From: Nonomuraea indica
Lineage (GTDB): Bacteria; Actinomycetota; Actinomycetes; Streptosporangiales; Streptosporangiaceae
Direction of reading: 5' to 3'
DNA length: 64,000 bases
Assembly: GCF_002850745.1 (NCBI RefSeq)
Contig: NZ_KZ559476.1
Coordinates: forward strand, 133,698 to 197,697
Both the position numbers and the translations under genes were made by a program. Position 1 is the first letter of the stretch. Every line of letters begins with the position of its first letter. Positions 16,778 through 25,771 of the stretch are shown piece by piece. The notes beneath the pieces are model-generated. The model was not told where the DNA came from. It ran no database searches and was given only the letters and a program-made list of their open reading frames with translations.

Positions 16778-17886
16778 CGCGCCTTCCCCAGCAGCTCACG
16801 GAACCGGGCCATGGTCTCCTCGACGCTGTCGTGCGAGGTGAACCCCGCCGCGCTGCGGTGGCCGCCGCCGCCCAGCTCCGCGCAGAGCGCGCCCACGTCG
16901 ACCGCGCCCTTGGAACGGGTCGACACCTGCCAGGCGCCCTCGTCGTCCTCCTTCAGCACCGCCGCCACCTCGGCCTCGTCGGTGCGCCGGACGATGTCGA
17001 TGATGCCTTCGAGCTCCGCGTACGGCAGCCCGTACGCGGCCCGGTCCACCCGCGTCACGTACGTCCAGACCAGGCCGCCGTCGAGCACCACCCGGTCGAA
17101 CGCGGCGGCCAGCACCTTGAGGTAGCCGAACGGCGAGCGGTCCCACAGCTCGCGCGCGATCTCGTCGGTGCGCAGGCCGGTGGCGACCAGGCGCGCGGCC
17201 ATCTGGTGGGCGGCCGGCGTGGTCGAGGAGTGCCGGAACGAGCCGGTGTCGGTCACCAGCCCGGCGTACAGGCAGGTGGCGATGTCACGGTCCAGCGTGC
17301 CACCGAGCCGGTAGATGAGCTGCTCGGCGAGCATGGCCGTGGCCGACGCCCTGGGGTCGACCAAGCCGAGGGTGCCGAAGCCCGAGCTGGAGGGGTGGTG
17401 GTCGACGACGATGACCTCGCGAGCCGCGTGGACGTTGGCGCGGAGCAGGCCGAGCCGGTCGGCCGACGCCGAGTCGAAGGTGATCATCAGCTCGGGGGCC
17501 GCCGGGAAGTCGCCGGGCGGGGTGAGCATCTCCTGGCCCGGCAGGAAGCGCAGCAGCCGCGGCACCGCGAAGTGCCGGTCGCCGAACGAGGCGACCACCC
17601 GCTTGCCGAGGGAGCGCAGCGCGAACCCGGTCGCCAGCATGGAGCCGAGCGCGTCGCCGTCGGGAGAAACGTGGCAGGCCAGGGCGACCTCGTCGGCACC
17701 GGAGATCAGCTCCAGGGCGCGTGCCCAGGTGGACTCGGGGACGCGGCCGGCGGCCGGCTCCCCGGTGGCGTCGGCGGCGCCGCCCGCGCCGCCGCTGGGC
17801 GGGCCCATGGTGCCCCGCGTCGTCCCGCCCGTGGCGCGGGCGGCGCGGGCCTGCCGTTCGACGCGGTCGCGTACGTCGGGCGTCAC
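16774..17886 (-). CDS. nrnA: DHH-family phosphoesterase (NrnA-like nanoRNase / pAp phosphatase)
   Basis: A 370-aa DHH-DHHA1 protein. Catalytic metal motifs are visible: HVSPDGDALGSM (about 70-81), TFDSAS, VVDHHPSS (the DHH motif, about 157-164), and the DHHA1 glycine motif ELGGGGHRSAAGF near 340. Such enzymes degrade nanoRNA and pAp and, in mycobacteria, c-di-AMP intermediates. The first about 50 residues are a low-complexity Gly/Ala/Arg leader not found in most homologues, so a later start is possible. It sits between rbfA (4-nt overlap) and truB, its normal place. Confidence 0.93.
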   Translation of the reverse strand: MTPDVRDRVERQARAARATGGTTRGTMGPPSGGAGGAADATGEPAAGRVPESTWARALELISGADEVALACHVSPDGDALGSMLATGFALRSLGKRVVASFGDRHFAVPRLLRFLPGQEMLTPPGDFPAAPELMITFDSASADRLGLLRANVHAAREVIVVDHHPSSSGFGTLGLVDPRASATAMLAEQLIYRLGGTLDRDIATCLYAGLVTDTGSFRHSSTTPAAHQMAARLVATGLRTDEIARELWDRSPFGYLKVLAAAFDRVVLDGGLVWTYVTRVDRAAYGLPYAELEGIIDIVRRTDEAEVAAVLKEDDEGAWQVSTRSKGAVDVGALCAELGGGGHRSAAGFTSHDSVEETMARFRELLGKAR

Positions 17887-18335
17887 GGTGCCTCGTGTCC
17901 TGCCTGCTCGTCGTCCTCGTCCGGCTTCTTGTACGGGTCGGCCTCGCCCGCGTAGGAGGCGCCCGCGGCCTGCCGGGCCACCTCGGCGTCCCGCGCCCTG
18001 GCGACGTTGATCAGGTCGTCGAGCTGGCGGGCGCTGTCGGGCAGCGGGTCGTGCTTGAACGTCAGTGTCGGGGTGAAGCGCACGCCGGTCTGCCTGCCCA
18101 CCTCCGAGCGGATGATGCCCTTGGCGCTCTCCAGGGCGGCCGCGCTGTCGGCCCGCTCGGCGTCGGAGCCGAACACCGTGTAGAACACCGTGGCCTCACG
18201 CAGGTCAGCCGTGATGCGCGTGTCGGTCACGGTGACGAAGCCCAAACGCGGGTCCTTGATCCGGCGCTCCAGCATCTCGGCGACGATCTGCTGGATGCGG
18301 TCGGCGAGTTTGCGCGCCCGTGCGGCGTCCACCAT
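17883..18335 (-). CDS. rbfA: 30S ribosome-binding factor A
   Basis: A 150-aa ribosome maturation factor with the type II KH fold that acts on 16S rRNA helix 1. Signatures: ARKLADRIQQIVAEMLERRIKDPRLGFVTVTDTRIT at the N-terminus and VGRQTGVRFTPTLTFKHDPLPDSA. The C-terminal tail is acidic (KKPDEDDEQAGHEAP). Overlaps of 4 nt with the next gene and the standard order confirm the assignment. Confidence 0.96.
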   Translation of the reverse strand: MVDAARARKLADRIQQIVAEMLERRIKDPRLGFVTVTDTRITADLREATVFYTVFGSDAERADSAAALESAKGIIRSEVGRQTGVRFTPTLTFKHDPLPDSARQLDDLINVARARDAEVARQAAGASYAGEADPYKKPDEDDEQAGHEAP

Positions 18336-18375
18336 GTTCGCTCCCCCTCACACACGACGGCCGTCGTGCAGTCGT

Positions 18376-18672
18376 TCAGTCTTCGTCGTTGTAGAGCCGC
18401 TGCCTGGCCGACAGCAGCTCGATCTCGGGGCGGAAGGCCACCATCCGCTCGCAGGCGTCCATCACCTCTTTGCAGTTGCCCGCTGAGGCGGAGACCACCG
18501 CGATGCCGACCTCCGCCCTGCGGTGCAGGTCGAGATGGCCGGTCTCGGCCACGGCGACGCCGGGAAAGCGGCGGTGCAACTCGGCGACCAGCGGCCGCAC
18601 GACGGAGCGCTTCTGCTTCAGCGAGTGCACGTCGCCGAGCAGGATGTCCAGGGTCAGAGCACCCACATACAT
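18376..18672 (-). CDS. DUF503/YlxP-family protein
   Basis: A 98-aa protein of the YlxP/DUF503 family, found almost universally between infB and rbfA. Signatures: MYVGALTLDILLGDVHSLKQKRSVVRPLV and the strand WIA/VVSASAG. Its function is not established; the genomic position suggests a ribosome-associated role. The ATG at 18672 fits the family N-terminus. It is separated from infB by a strong hairpin, so it may start a new transcription unit or depend on readthrough. Confidence 0.93.
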   Translation of the reverse strand: MYVGALTLDILLGDVHSLKQKRSVVRPLVAELHRRFPGVAVAETGHLDLHRRAEVGIAVVSASAGNCKEVMDACERMVAFRPEIELLSARQRLYNDED

Positions 18673-18753
18673 CGTTGGCAACCACCGCTTGTCCTGGTGA
18701 GTCGAGCGCACGCCGGCCCTGCTGCGGTGGTGACCAGGGCCGAGCGTGCGAGA

Positions 18754-18782
18754 GGCGCCCGGCGGATGGCCCGCCGGGCGCC
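18754..18782 (-). terminator. hairpin terminator after infB
   Basis: Perfect 12-bp GC arms at 18754-18765 and 18771-18782 with a 5-nt loop begin 11 nt after the infB stop codon, before the DUF503 gene. No U-tract follows. Confidence 0.75.
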
Positions 18783-18792
18783 CGGCCGCGTG

Positions 18793-21700
18793 CTATGCGC
18801 GCGGCTTCTCCCGCATCTCGAACGTCTCGATGACGTCGTCGATCCTCAGGTCGTTGTAGCCGACCCCGATGCCGCACTCGAAGCCCTCGCGGACCTCGGT
18901 CGCGTCATCCTTGAAGCGGCGCAGCGACGAGACGGTCAGGTTGTCCGCGATGACGACGCCGTCGCGGATCACCCTGGCCTTGCTGTTGCGGACGATCACG
19001 CCGGAGCGGACCAGCGAACCGGCGATGTTGCCGATCTTCGGCACCTTGAAGATCTCGCGGACCTCCGCCGTGCCCATCTGGACCTCTTCGAACTCGGGCT
19101 TGAGCATGCCCTTGAGCGCCGCCTCGATCTCCTCGATCGCCTGGTAGATGACCGAGTAGTAGCGGATGTCGACGCCCTCGCGCTCGGCCAGGTCGCGCGC
19201 CCGGGGCTCAGGCCGGACGTTGAAGCCGATGATGACCGCGTTGTCGTCGGCGACGGCCAGGTTGACGTCGTACTCGGTGATCGCACCGACGGCGCGGTGC
19301 AGCACCCGGAGGCTGACCTCGTCGCCGACGTCGATCTTGAGCAGGGCGTCTTCCAGGGCCTCCACCGAACCGGACACGTCACCCTTGATGATGAGCTTGA
19401 GCTCGTCGACGCGGCCCTTCTCAAGGTCGCTGAACAGCTCCTCGAGGGTGCGCCTGCGGCTCGACTTCGCCATGTCGGCGCTGCGCTTGCGCGCGGCGCG
19501 CTGCTGGGCGATCTGCCGGGCCATGCGGTCGTCGGTGACGACGATGAAGTTGTCACCGGCGCTCGGCACGGCCGTCAGGCCCATCACCAGGACCGGACGC
19601 GACGGGGTGGCCTCGTCGACCGCCTCGCCGTTGTCGTCGAGCAGCGCCCGGACGCGGCCGAAGGCCTCGCCACAGACGATGGAGTCGCCGACGCGGAGCG
19701 TGCCGCGCTGGACCAGGACGGTCGCCACGGGGCCGCGGCCCTTGTCGAGGTGCGCCTCGATGGCGATGCCCTGGGCGTCCATCGTCGGGTTGGCCCGCAG
19801 GTCGAGCTCGGCGTCCGCGGTCAGCAGGATCGCCTCGAGGAGGTCCTCGATGCCCGTGCCGTTCTTCGCCGAGATGTCGACGAACAGCGTCGAGCCACCG
19901 TACTCCTCGGCCACCAGGCCGTACTCGGTGAGCTGGGCCCTGACCTTGTTGGGGTCGGCGCCCTCCTTGTCGACCTTGTTGACCGCGACCACGATCGGCA
20001 CGTCGGCCGCCTGGGCGTGGTTCAGGGCCTCGATCGTCTGCGGCTTGACGCCGTCGTCGGCCGCGACCACCAGCACCGCGATGTCCGTGGACTTCGCGCC
20101 TCGGGCACGCATGGCGGTGAACGCCTCGTGACCCGGGGTGTCGATGAAGGTGATCCTGCGGTCTTCGCCCTCGTGCTCCGCGGAGACCTGGTAGGCGCCG
20201 ATGTGCTGGGTGATGCCACCCGCCTCGCGCGCCACCACGTTGGTCTTGCGGATGGCGTCGAGCAGCTTCGTCTTACCGTGGTCGACGTGACCCATGACGG
20301 TCACGACCGGCGGACGCGCGGCCAGGTCGGCCTCGTCGCCCTCGTCCTCGCCGAACTCGATGTCGAAGGCCTCGAGAAGCTCGCGGTCCTCCTCCTCGGG
20401 GCTGACGACCTGGATGTTGTAGTCCAGCTCGGCTCCGAGAAGCTGCAGCGTCTCCTCGTTGACCGACTGCGTCGCCGTCACCATCTCGCCGAGGTGCAGC
20501 ATGATCTGCACCAGCGAGGCGGGGTTGGCGCCGATCCGGTCGGCGAAGTCGGACAGCGACGCGCCGCGCGGCAGGCGGATCGTCGCGCCGTTGCCGCGGG
20601 CGACCTGCACGCCGCCGATCGCCGGCGCCGACATGTTGTCGAACTCCTGGCGCCTCTGGCGCTTGGACTTGCGGCCACGAGCCGGACGGCCACCGGGCCG
20701 GCCGAACGCGCCGGCGGTGCCGCCACCACGACCGCGACCGCCGCCACCGGGACGGCCGCCGAAGCCGCCGCCACCGGGACCGCCCGTGGTCGTGCCGGGA
20801 CGACCGCCGCCGCCACCGGGACGGCCGGCGAACCCGCCGCCGCCACCGCCACCCGGACGACCGCCACCGCCACCGGGACGACCGCCGCCGCCACCCGGAC
20901 GGCCGGCACCGCCGCCGCCACCGGGGCGACCGGCGCCGCCGGGGCCCGCGGGACGGCCCTGCGGCATCATCATCGGGTTGGGACGCGGACCACCCGGACG
21001 GGGACCACCCGCGCCGGGGCCGGGACGCGGACCCGCGGCGCCGGGCGGACCCGGACGCGGACCCGGAGCCGGCCGGTCGCCGCCACGGCCCTGCGGCGGG
21101 CGCGGGATCGCGCCGTCGCGCGGCGGGCCGTCACGACGCTCGCGCTGGCCGGGGCCACCGCCGTCGCGCTGACCGCCCGGACGCGGCGGCCGGGACTGGC
21201 CCATGCCGCTGGCGTTGGACGAGAACGGGTTGTTGCCCGGACGCGGGCCGCGCGGGCCCGGCTTGGGCCCGGGACGGGGAGCGCCGCCGGCCGGGGCGCC
21301 GGGACGCGGAGCGCCGCCGTCACGCTGGCCGCCCTCGCGCTGCCCGCCGTCACGGCCGCCGGGAGCGCCCGGACGGGGAGCGGGGCCGGGCCTGGGGCCC
21401 GGACGCGCCGCGGGGCCCGGACGGGGACCCGGAGTCGGGCGGGTGCCGCTGTCGAAGCGCGCCTGCGGGGCCGCGGGCGTCTCGCCGCGCGGCGCCTCGG
21501 GCTGCTGCTGCTGCGGCATGGGCACCGGCGGACGGGGCGTGCCGCCGGCGGGGCCCGGACGGGGACCGGGCTTCGGAGCCGGACCCGGACGCGGAACCGA
21601 TGAGGTCGGCGCCTGAACGCCGTTGCCGGCCTGGCTGTCAGCCGGCCGGGGGGCAGCCCTCGGCGGCTGCGGCTTGGACGACGAACCGCCGCCCCTGGAG

Positions 21701-21870
21701 GGCCCACCCTTGGATGCGCCCAGAGCTTCGGTGAGCCTGCGGACCACCGGCGCCTCGATGGTGGAGGACGCCGAACGGACGAACTCCCCCATTTCTTGGA
21801 GCTTGGCCATGACGACCTTGCTCTCTACGCCGAACTCCTTAGCGAGCTCGTATACCCGGACCTTCGCCAC
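18793..21870 (-). CDS. infB: translation initiation factor IF-2
   Basis: A 1025-aa GTPase that places initiator tRNA on the 30S subunit. The N-terminus MAKVRVYELAKEFGVESKVVMAKL is the family signature. A very long Gly/Pro/Arg linker (about residues 50-400), with tracts such as GRPGGGGG and PRPGPRPGP, is typical of high-GC actinomycetes but near the upper end of length. The G domain carries VMGHVDHGKTKLLD (G1), DTPGHEAF (G3) and NKVDKEGA (G4), followed by domains III-IV. GTG start at 21870; part of the rimP-nusA-ylxR-infB unit. Confidence 0.98.
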   Translation of the reverse strand: MAKVRVYELAKEFGVESKVVMAKLQEMGEFVRSASSTIEAPVVRRLTEALGASKGGPSRGGGSSSKPQPPRAAPRPADSQAGNGVQAPTSSVPRPGPAPKPGPRPGPAGGTPRPPVPMPQQQQPEAPRGETPAAPQARFDSGTRPTPGPRPGPAARPGPRPGPAPRPGAPGGRDGGQREGGQRDGGAPRPGAPAGGAPRPGPKPGPRGPRPGNNPFSSNASGMGQSRPPRPGGQRDGGGPGQRERRDGPPRDGAIPRPPQGRGGDRPAPGPRPGPPGAAGPRPGPGAGGPRPGGPRPNPMMMPQGRPAGPGGAGRPGGGGGAGRPGGGGGRPGGGGGRPGGGGGGGFAGRPGGGGGRPGTTTGGPGGGGFGGRPGGGGRGRGGGTAGAFGRPGGRPARGRKSKRQRRQEFDNMSAPAIGGVQVARGNGATIRLPRGASLSDFADRIGANPASLVQIMLHLGEMVTATQSVNEETLQLLGAELDYNIQVVSPEEEDRELLEAFDIEFGEDEGDEADLAARPPVVTVMGHVDHGKTKLLDAIRKTNVVAREAGGITQHIGAYQVSAEHEGEDRRITFIDTPGHEAFTAMRARGAKSTDIAVLVVAADDGVKPQTIEALNHAQAADVPIVVAVNKVDKEGADPNKVRAQLTEYGLVAEEYGGSTLFVDISAKNGTGIEDLLEAILLTADAELDLRANPTMDAQGIAIEAHLDKGRGPVATVLVQRGTLRVGDSIVCGEAFGRVRALLDDNGEAVDEATPSRPVLVMGLTAVPSAGDNFIVVTDDRMARQIAQQRAARKRSADMAKSSRRRTLEELFSDLEKGRVDELKLIIKGDVSGSVEALEDALLKIDVGDEVSLRVLHRAVGAITEYDVNLAVADDNAVIIGFNVRPEPRARDLAEREGVDIRYYSVIYQAIEEIEAALKGMLKPEFEEVQMGTAEVREIFKVPKIGNIAGSLVRSGVIVRNSKARVIRDGVVIADNLTVSSLRRFKDDATEVREGFECGIGVGYNDLRIDDVIETFEMREKPRA

Positions 21871-21982
21871 TGCACTCCCTTACTCGGCCCGGGAGGCTGG
21901 CTGTGCCGTCCGGACCGTCGTTACCTTGACGTCTTCATCGCCGCGTGCTCATCAGGCGCTCATAGCAATCTGACTCCGCCCA

Positions 21983-22297
21983 TCAACTCGGCGTCCTACA
22001 TGACATGTCGTGATTCTCCTCTTCCAGGTGTGCCCGCACACGCGAGACGTCGAGCGGACCCGGCACGCGAAACGCGCGCGCGAACGCTCGGCGACGCTCG
22101 GCAAGCTCCAGACACCTCACGGACGGATGCAGCGATGCACCACGCCCGGGAAGCCGTCTTCGCAGGTCAGGGACCACATGATCCTCGACCAGCACCAGGC
22201 GGAGCAGCTCGGACCCAGCCGCACGAACCCTGCAGCCCACACAGGTGCGCTGCGGGGTCGCTTGGCCACCATATTCCAGCTTACCGCGTTGACGCAT
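21983..22297 (-). CDS. ylxR: YlxR/DUF448 RNA-binding protein
   Basis: A 104-aa YlxR protein. Signatures: QRTCVGCRVRAAGSELLRLV followed by the basic GRGASLHPSVRCLELAERRRAFARAFRV. Structures of the family suggest RNA binding, and it is always found between nusA and infB. The in-frame ATG at 22297 lies inside the last codons of nusA (17-nt overlap), giving translational coupling. Confidence 0.92.
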   Translation of the reverse strand: MRQRGKLEYGGQATPQRTCVGCRVRAAGSELLRLVLVEDHVVPDLRRRLPGRGASLHPSVRCLELAERRRAFARAFRVPGPLDVSRVRAHLEEENHDMSCRTPS

Positions 22298-23285
22298 CTA
22301 CGGAACCGGCGGCATCTTCGGCCTGGGTGTCAGGACGGATGTCAATCCGCCATCCGGTGAGCCTGGCGGCGAGCCTCGCGTTCTGCCCTTCCTTGCCGAT
22401 GGCCAGCGAAAGCTGGTAGTCGGGCACGGTCACCCTGGCCACCCGCCCGTCGAGATCGAGAACCTCGACATGTGAAACACGGGCGGGCGAGAGGGCATTC
22501 CCGACGAACTCGCCGGGGTTCTCGGACCAGTCGATGATGTCGATCTTCTCGCCGTGCAGCTCGGCCATCACGTTGCGCACCCGCGCCCCCATCGGGCCGA
22601 TGCAGGCGCCCTTGGCGTTGACGCCGGGCCTGCGCGACCTCACGGCGATCTTCGTCCGGTGCCCGGCCTCCCGCGCCACCGCCGCGATCTCCACCGTGCC
22701 GTCGGCGATCTCCGGGACCTCCAGCGCGAACAGCTTCTTCACCAGACCCGGATGGGTGCGCGACAGCGTGACCGACGGGCCCTTGTGGCCCTTCTTCACC
22801 TGCACCACGTAGGCGCGGATGCGCTCGCCGTGCACGTAGTCCTCGCCGGGCACCTGCTCGTTGTGCGGCAGCACGGCCTCGATCTTGCCGAGGTCGACCA
22901 GCACGACGCGCGGGTCCTTGCCCTGCTGGATCACTCCGGAGACCAGCTCGCCCTCGCGGCTGGCGAACTCACCGAAGTTGATCTCGTCCTCGGCGTCGCG
23001 CAGCTGCTGCAGGATGACCTGCTTGGCTGTGGTCGCGGCGATCCGGCTGAAGTTGCCAGGCGTGTCGTCGTACTCCCGGACGATCTCACCGTCCTCGTCG
23101 AGCTCCGCCGCCCAGATCGTCACGTGCCCGCTCGACCGGTCGAGCTCGGCACGCGCCTTGGACGCGGCGCCCTCGGTGCGGAAGTACGCGATCAGCAGCG
23201 CGTCCTCGATCGCCTTGACGACCAGGTCGAAGGAGATGTCCTTCTCCCGCTCCAGGCTGCGCAGGACGCTCATGTCGATGTCCAC
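22281..23285 (-). CDS. nusA: transcription termination/antitermination factor NusA
   Basis: A 334-aa NusA. It has the N-terminal RNA polymerase-binding domain (residues about 1-125), the S1 domain (about 130-200) and two KH domains with CIGPMGARVRNVMAELHGEKIDIIDWSENP (about 230-260) and SLAIGKEGQNARLAARLTGWRIDI (about 293-316). It lacks the C-terminal acidic repeats of Escherichia coli NusA, as expected for actinobacteria. It acts on paused RNA polymerase and on rRNA transcription. Follows rimP by 11 nt. Confidence 0.97.
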   Translation of the reverse strand: MDIDMSVLRSLEREKDISFDLVVKAIEDALLIAYFRTEGAASKARAELDRSSGHVTIWAAELDEDGEIVREYDDTPGNFSRIAATTAKQVILQQLRDAEDEINFGEFASREGELVSGVIQQGKDPRVVLVDLGKIEAVLPHNEQVPGEDYVHGERIRAYVVQVKKGHKGPSVTLSRTHPGLVKKLFALEVPEIADGTVEIAAVAREAGHRTKIAVRSRRPGVNAKGACIGPMGARVRNVMAELHGEKIDIIDWSENPGEFVGNALSPARVSHVEVLDLDGRVARVTVPDYQLSLAIGKEGQNARLAARLTGWRIDIRPDTQAEDAAGSVDASTR

Positions 23286-23296
23286 GAGGCTCCCCC

Positions 23297-23800
23297 CTAG
23301 CCCTCGTCGCCGTCGACGTCCGCGCCGTCCGCGTCGTCGTCGATCCGGCGGAACTCCACCTGCACCCGTCCGCGGGTCAGGTCCTGATAGTCGAGCCGGC
23401 GGCTGACGCCGTCGACGTCGAGCTCGACGCCGGTGTCGTCGGCGGCACGCACCCGGCCCTCCACCACGCCGCCGTCGGCCAGCTCCGCCTTCACCAGCCG
23501 CCTGGCGGCGCGCCGCCAGTGCCGTGGCTCCGTCAGGGGGCGGTCGACGCCCGGCGAGGACACCTCGAGGGTGTAGGCCGAGGGACCCATCACGTCGTGC
23601 TCGTCGAGGACCGTGGAGACGGCCTGGCTCACGTCGGCGACGTCGTCGAGGCTCACCCCTCCGTCACGGTCGACGACCACCCGCAGCAACCGCCGCCGGC
23701 CGGCCTGGGTGACCGTGACGTCCTCCAAGTCGAGGCCCTCCGCGCTGACCACGGGCTCCAGGAGCTTCATCAGGTGGTCGCGGGGTGATGCGCTGCCCAT
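23297..23800 (-). CDS. rimP: ribosome maturation factor RimP
   Basis: About 167 aa. The two RimP domains are clear: MKLLEPVVSAEGLDLEDVTVTQAGRRRLLRVVVDRDGG, then YTLEVSSPGVDRPLTEPRHWRR, and a C-terminal SH3-like barrel. RimP assists 30S assembly. The ATG at 23800 follows a strong GGGGAGG; an in-frame ATG at 23821 lacks that support. The acidic tail (DDDADGADVDGDEG) is common in the group. First gene of the nusA-infB unit. Confidence 0.95.
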   Translation of the reverse strand: MGSASPRDHLMKLLEPVVSAEGLDLEDVTVTQAGRRRLLRVVVDRDGGVSLDDVADVSQAVSTVLDEHDVMGPSAYTLEVSSPGVDRPLTEPRHWRRAARRLVKAELADGGVVEGRVRAADDTGVELDVDGVSRRLDYQDLTRGRVQVEFRRIDDDADGADVDGDEG

Positions 23801-23821
23801 ATCGACCTCCCCTATTGTCAT

Positions 23822-24143
23822 GTCTCAGCCGGGCGGACCTCGCCTTCGGCTCCCGCCGCCGCTCGGCCGCTCAGCCAGCGACGACAGTTGACACCCTATC
23901 TGTAGGAGGGCGCGGAAAGAGCGCCACTCGGCGCTGACCCGCGGCGAGCCTCGCCCCGCCGCGGGAGCGGGCGTGAGCCCGTACGATGCTTCCTGCGCTC
24001 CGTGCTCCCGACCGTCGCCCGCGCCCGCGCGCGGCCGTGGCCCGGGAGCCGCCCGCGCCCGAGCTCCTCGGGCCGCCCCAGGGCCGTCTCCGGCAGCCGC
24101 CGCACGGCACCGGGAGGCGTTCGGGGACGCCGGGCGGCACTGC
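23822..24143. other. gene-free leader region upstream of rimP
   Basis: About 320 bp between rimP and the tandem repeat. It must contain the leftward promoter for the rimP-nusA-infB unit. A TTGACA hexamer (23889-23894, plus strand) is present but has no convincing -10 partner. Open frames here are extreme-GC artefacts rich in R, P and A. No gene is supported. Confidence 0.5.
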
Positions 24144-25103
24144 GGGTCCAGGGCCCGGACGGCGGGTCACCCCGGGTCCAGGGCCCGGACGGCGGGTCAC
24201 CCCGGGTCCAGGGCCCGGACGGCGGGTCACCCCGGGTCCAGGGCCCGGACGGCGGGTCACCCCGGGTCCAGGGCCCGGACGGCGGGTCACCCCGGGTCCA
24301 GGGCCCGGACGGCGGGTCACCCCGGGTCCAGGGCCCGGACGGCGGGTCACCCCGGGTCCAGGGCCCGGACGGCGGGTCACCCCGGGTCCAGGGCCCGGAC
24401 GGCGGGTCACCCCGGGTCCAGGGCCCGGACGGCGGGTCACCCCGGGTCCAGGGCCCGGACGGCGGGTCACCCCGGGTCCAGGGCCCGGACGGCGGGTCAC
24501 CCCGGGTCCAGGGCCCGGACGGCGGGTCACCCCGGGTCCAGGGCCCGGACGGCGGGTCACCCCGGGTCCAGGGCCCGGACGGCGGGTCACCCCGGGTCCA
24601 GGGCCCGGACGGCGGGTCACCCCGGGTCCAGGGCCCGGACGGCGGGTCACCCCGGGTCCAGGGCCCGGACGGCGGGTCACCCCGGGTCCAGGGCCCGGAC
24701 GGCGGGTCACCCCGGGTCCAGGGCCCGGACGGCGGGTCACCCCGGGTCCAGGGCCCGGACGGCGGGTCACCCCGGGTCCAGGGCCCGGACGGCGGGTCAC
24801 CCCGGGTCCAGGGCCCGGACGGCGGGTCACCCCGGGTCCAGGGCCCGGACGGCGGGTCACCCCGGGTCCAGGGCCCGGACGGCGGGTCACCCCGGGTCCA
24901 GGGCCCGGACGGCGGGTCACCCCGGGTCCAGGGCCCGGACGGCGGGTCACCCCGGGTCCAGGGCCCGGACGGCGGGTCACCCCGGGTCCAGGGCCCGGAC
25001 GGCGGGTCACCCCGGGTCCAGGGCCCGGACGGCGGGTCACCCCGGGTCCAGGGCCCGGACGGCGGGTCACCCCGGGTCCAGGGCCCGGACGGCGGGTCAC
25101 CCC
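24144..25103. repeat. minisatellite: 32 perfect copies of a 30-bp unit
   Basis: The unit GGGTCCAGGGCCCGGACGGC followed by GGGTCACCCC repeats head-to-tail 32 times without a single difference (960 bp). About three degenerate 29-bp units follow to about 25190. The period is a multiple of three, so several frames on both strands stay open and encode ten-residue repeats (for example GPGPGRRVTP or TRRPGPGPGV), but no start, Shine-Dalgarno or unique domain supports a protein. Each unit can fold into two small hairpins (CCGGG...CCCGG and GGGTCACCC). It lies upstream of both rimP (leftward) and the lipoprotein operon (rightward). There are no spacers, so it is not CRISPR. Confidence 0.97.
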
Positions 25104-25760
25104 GGGTCCGGATCCCGGACGCAGGTCACCGCGGGTCCGGGTCCCGGACGCAGGTCACCGCGGGTCCAGGTCCCGGGACGGTGCCACGGCCGACCGTGGC
25201 CCCCCGGGTGGCGATCCCGTGGCCGACCGCGGGGTAGTGACCGTGGCACCGACCGCGCCGCGATTCCGGGTCGCGGTCGCGGAAGCCCTTCGGGGGTCGC
25301 GCTTTCGGGGGCCCTGACCTTTCGGGGCCCTCACCGGAGGTCGCGGTCCTCATGGGTCGTGGTCCCGGAGGTCACAGCCGGGGGTCGCGGTGCTCGAAGG
25401 TCGCGGTCTTGGACACGTGGTGTTCGGGACGGCGGTCCTTGAGACACGGCCCCGGGGCCGGGATCCTTGGGGTGCGGCCTTGGACACGATCCCGGGCACG
25501 ACCTCAGGACGCGGTCCTCGCGGGACGGACCGGAGCGCGTTCCCGGGTACGTCCCCGAGGCGTGATGCTTGATGGCGTGTCCGGGGTCGCGACTCCCGGG
25601 AGGTCGTCCTCGGTGGTCGCGCCACGGTCGCAGATCCTGGGGTCGCAGCCCTAGGGTCGCTCGTACGACCCGGTCCGCAGTCCCGAGGGCTGCGGCCCCG
25701 GGCGCGGTTCGGGGGTCGCCCCGGGGCGCGGTCCGGGGTGATGCCGGCCGACAGTCCTGG
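25104..25760. repeat. degenerate GC-rich repeat region with GGTCGCGGT words
   Basis: After three decayed units of the 30-bp repeat (to about 25190), some 570 bp of low-complexity sequence holds many scattered GGTCGCGGTC, GGTCCCGG and CCCGGG words with no fixed period. It ends just before the Shine-Dalgarno of the lipoprotein gene. It looks like an older, mutated repeat array. No gene is supported. Confidence 0.6.
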
Positions 25761-25771
25761 AGGTCCTTTCC

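Noticed and set aside
18523..21603. 1026-residue plus-strand frame antisense to infB
   Set aside because: A shadow of IF-2; the protein has no recognisable fold.
24144..25103. CRISPR array
   Set aside because: The 30-bp units are contiguous and identical with no spacers, and no cas genes are present.
23871..25442. Long repetitive reading frames on both strands across the minisatellite (10-residue repeats)
   Set aside because: They exist only because the 30-bp period is divisible by three and the DNA is GC-rich. There is no Shine-Dalgarno, domain or non-repeat coding signal.
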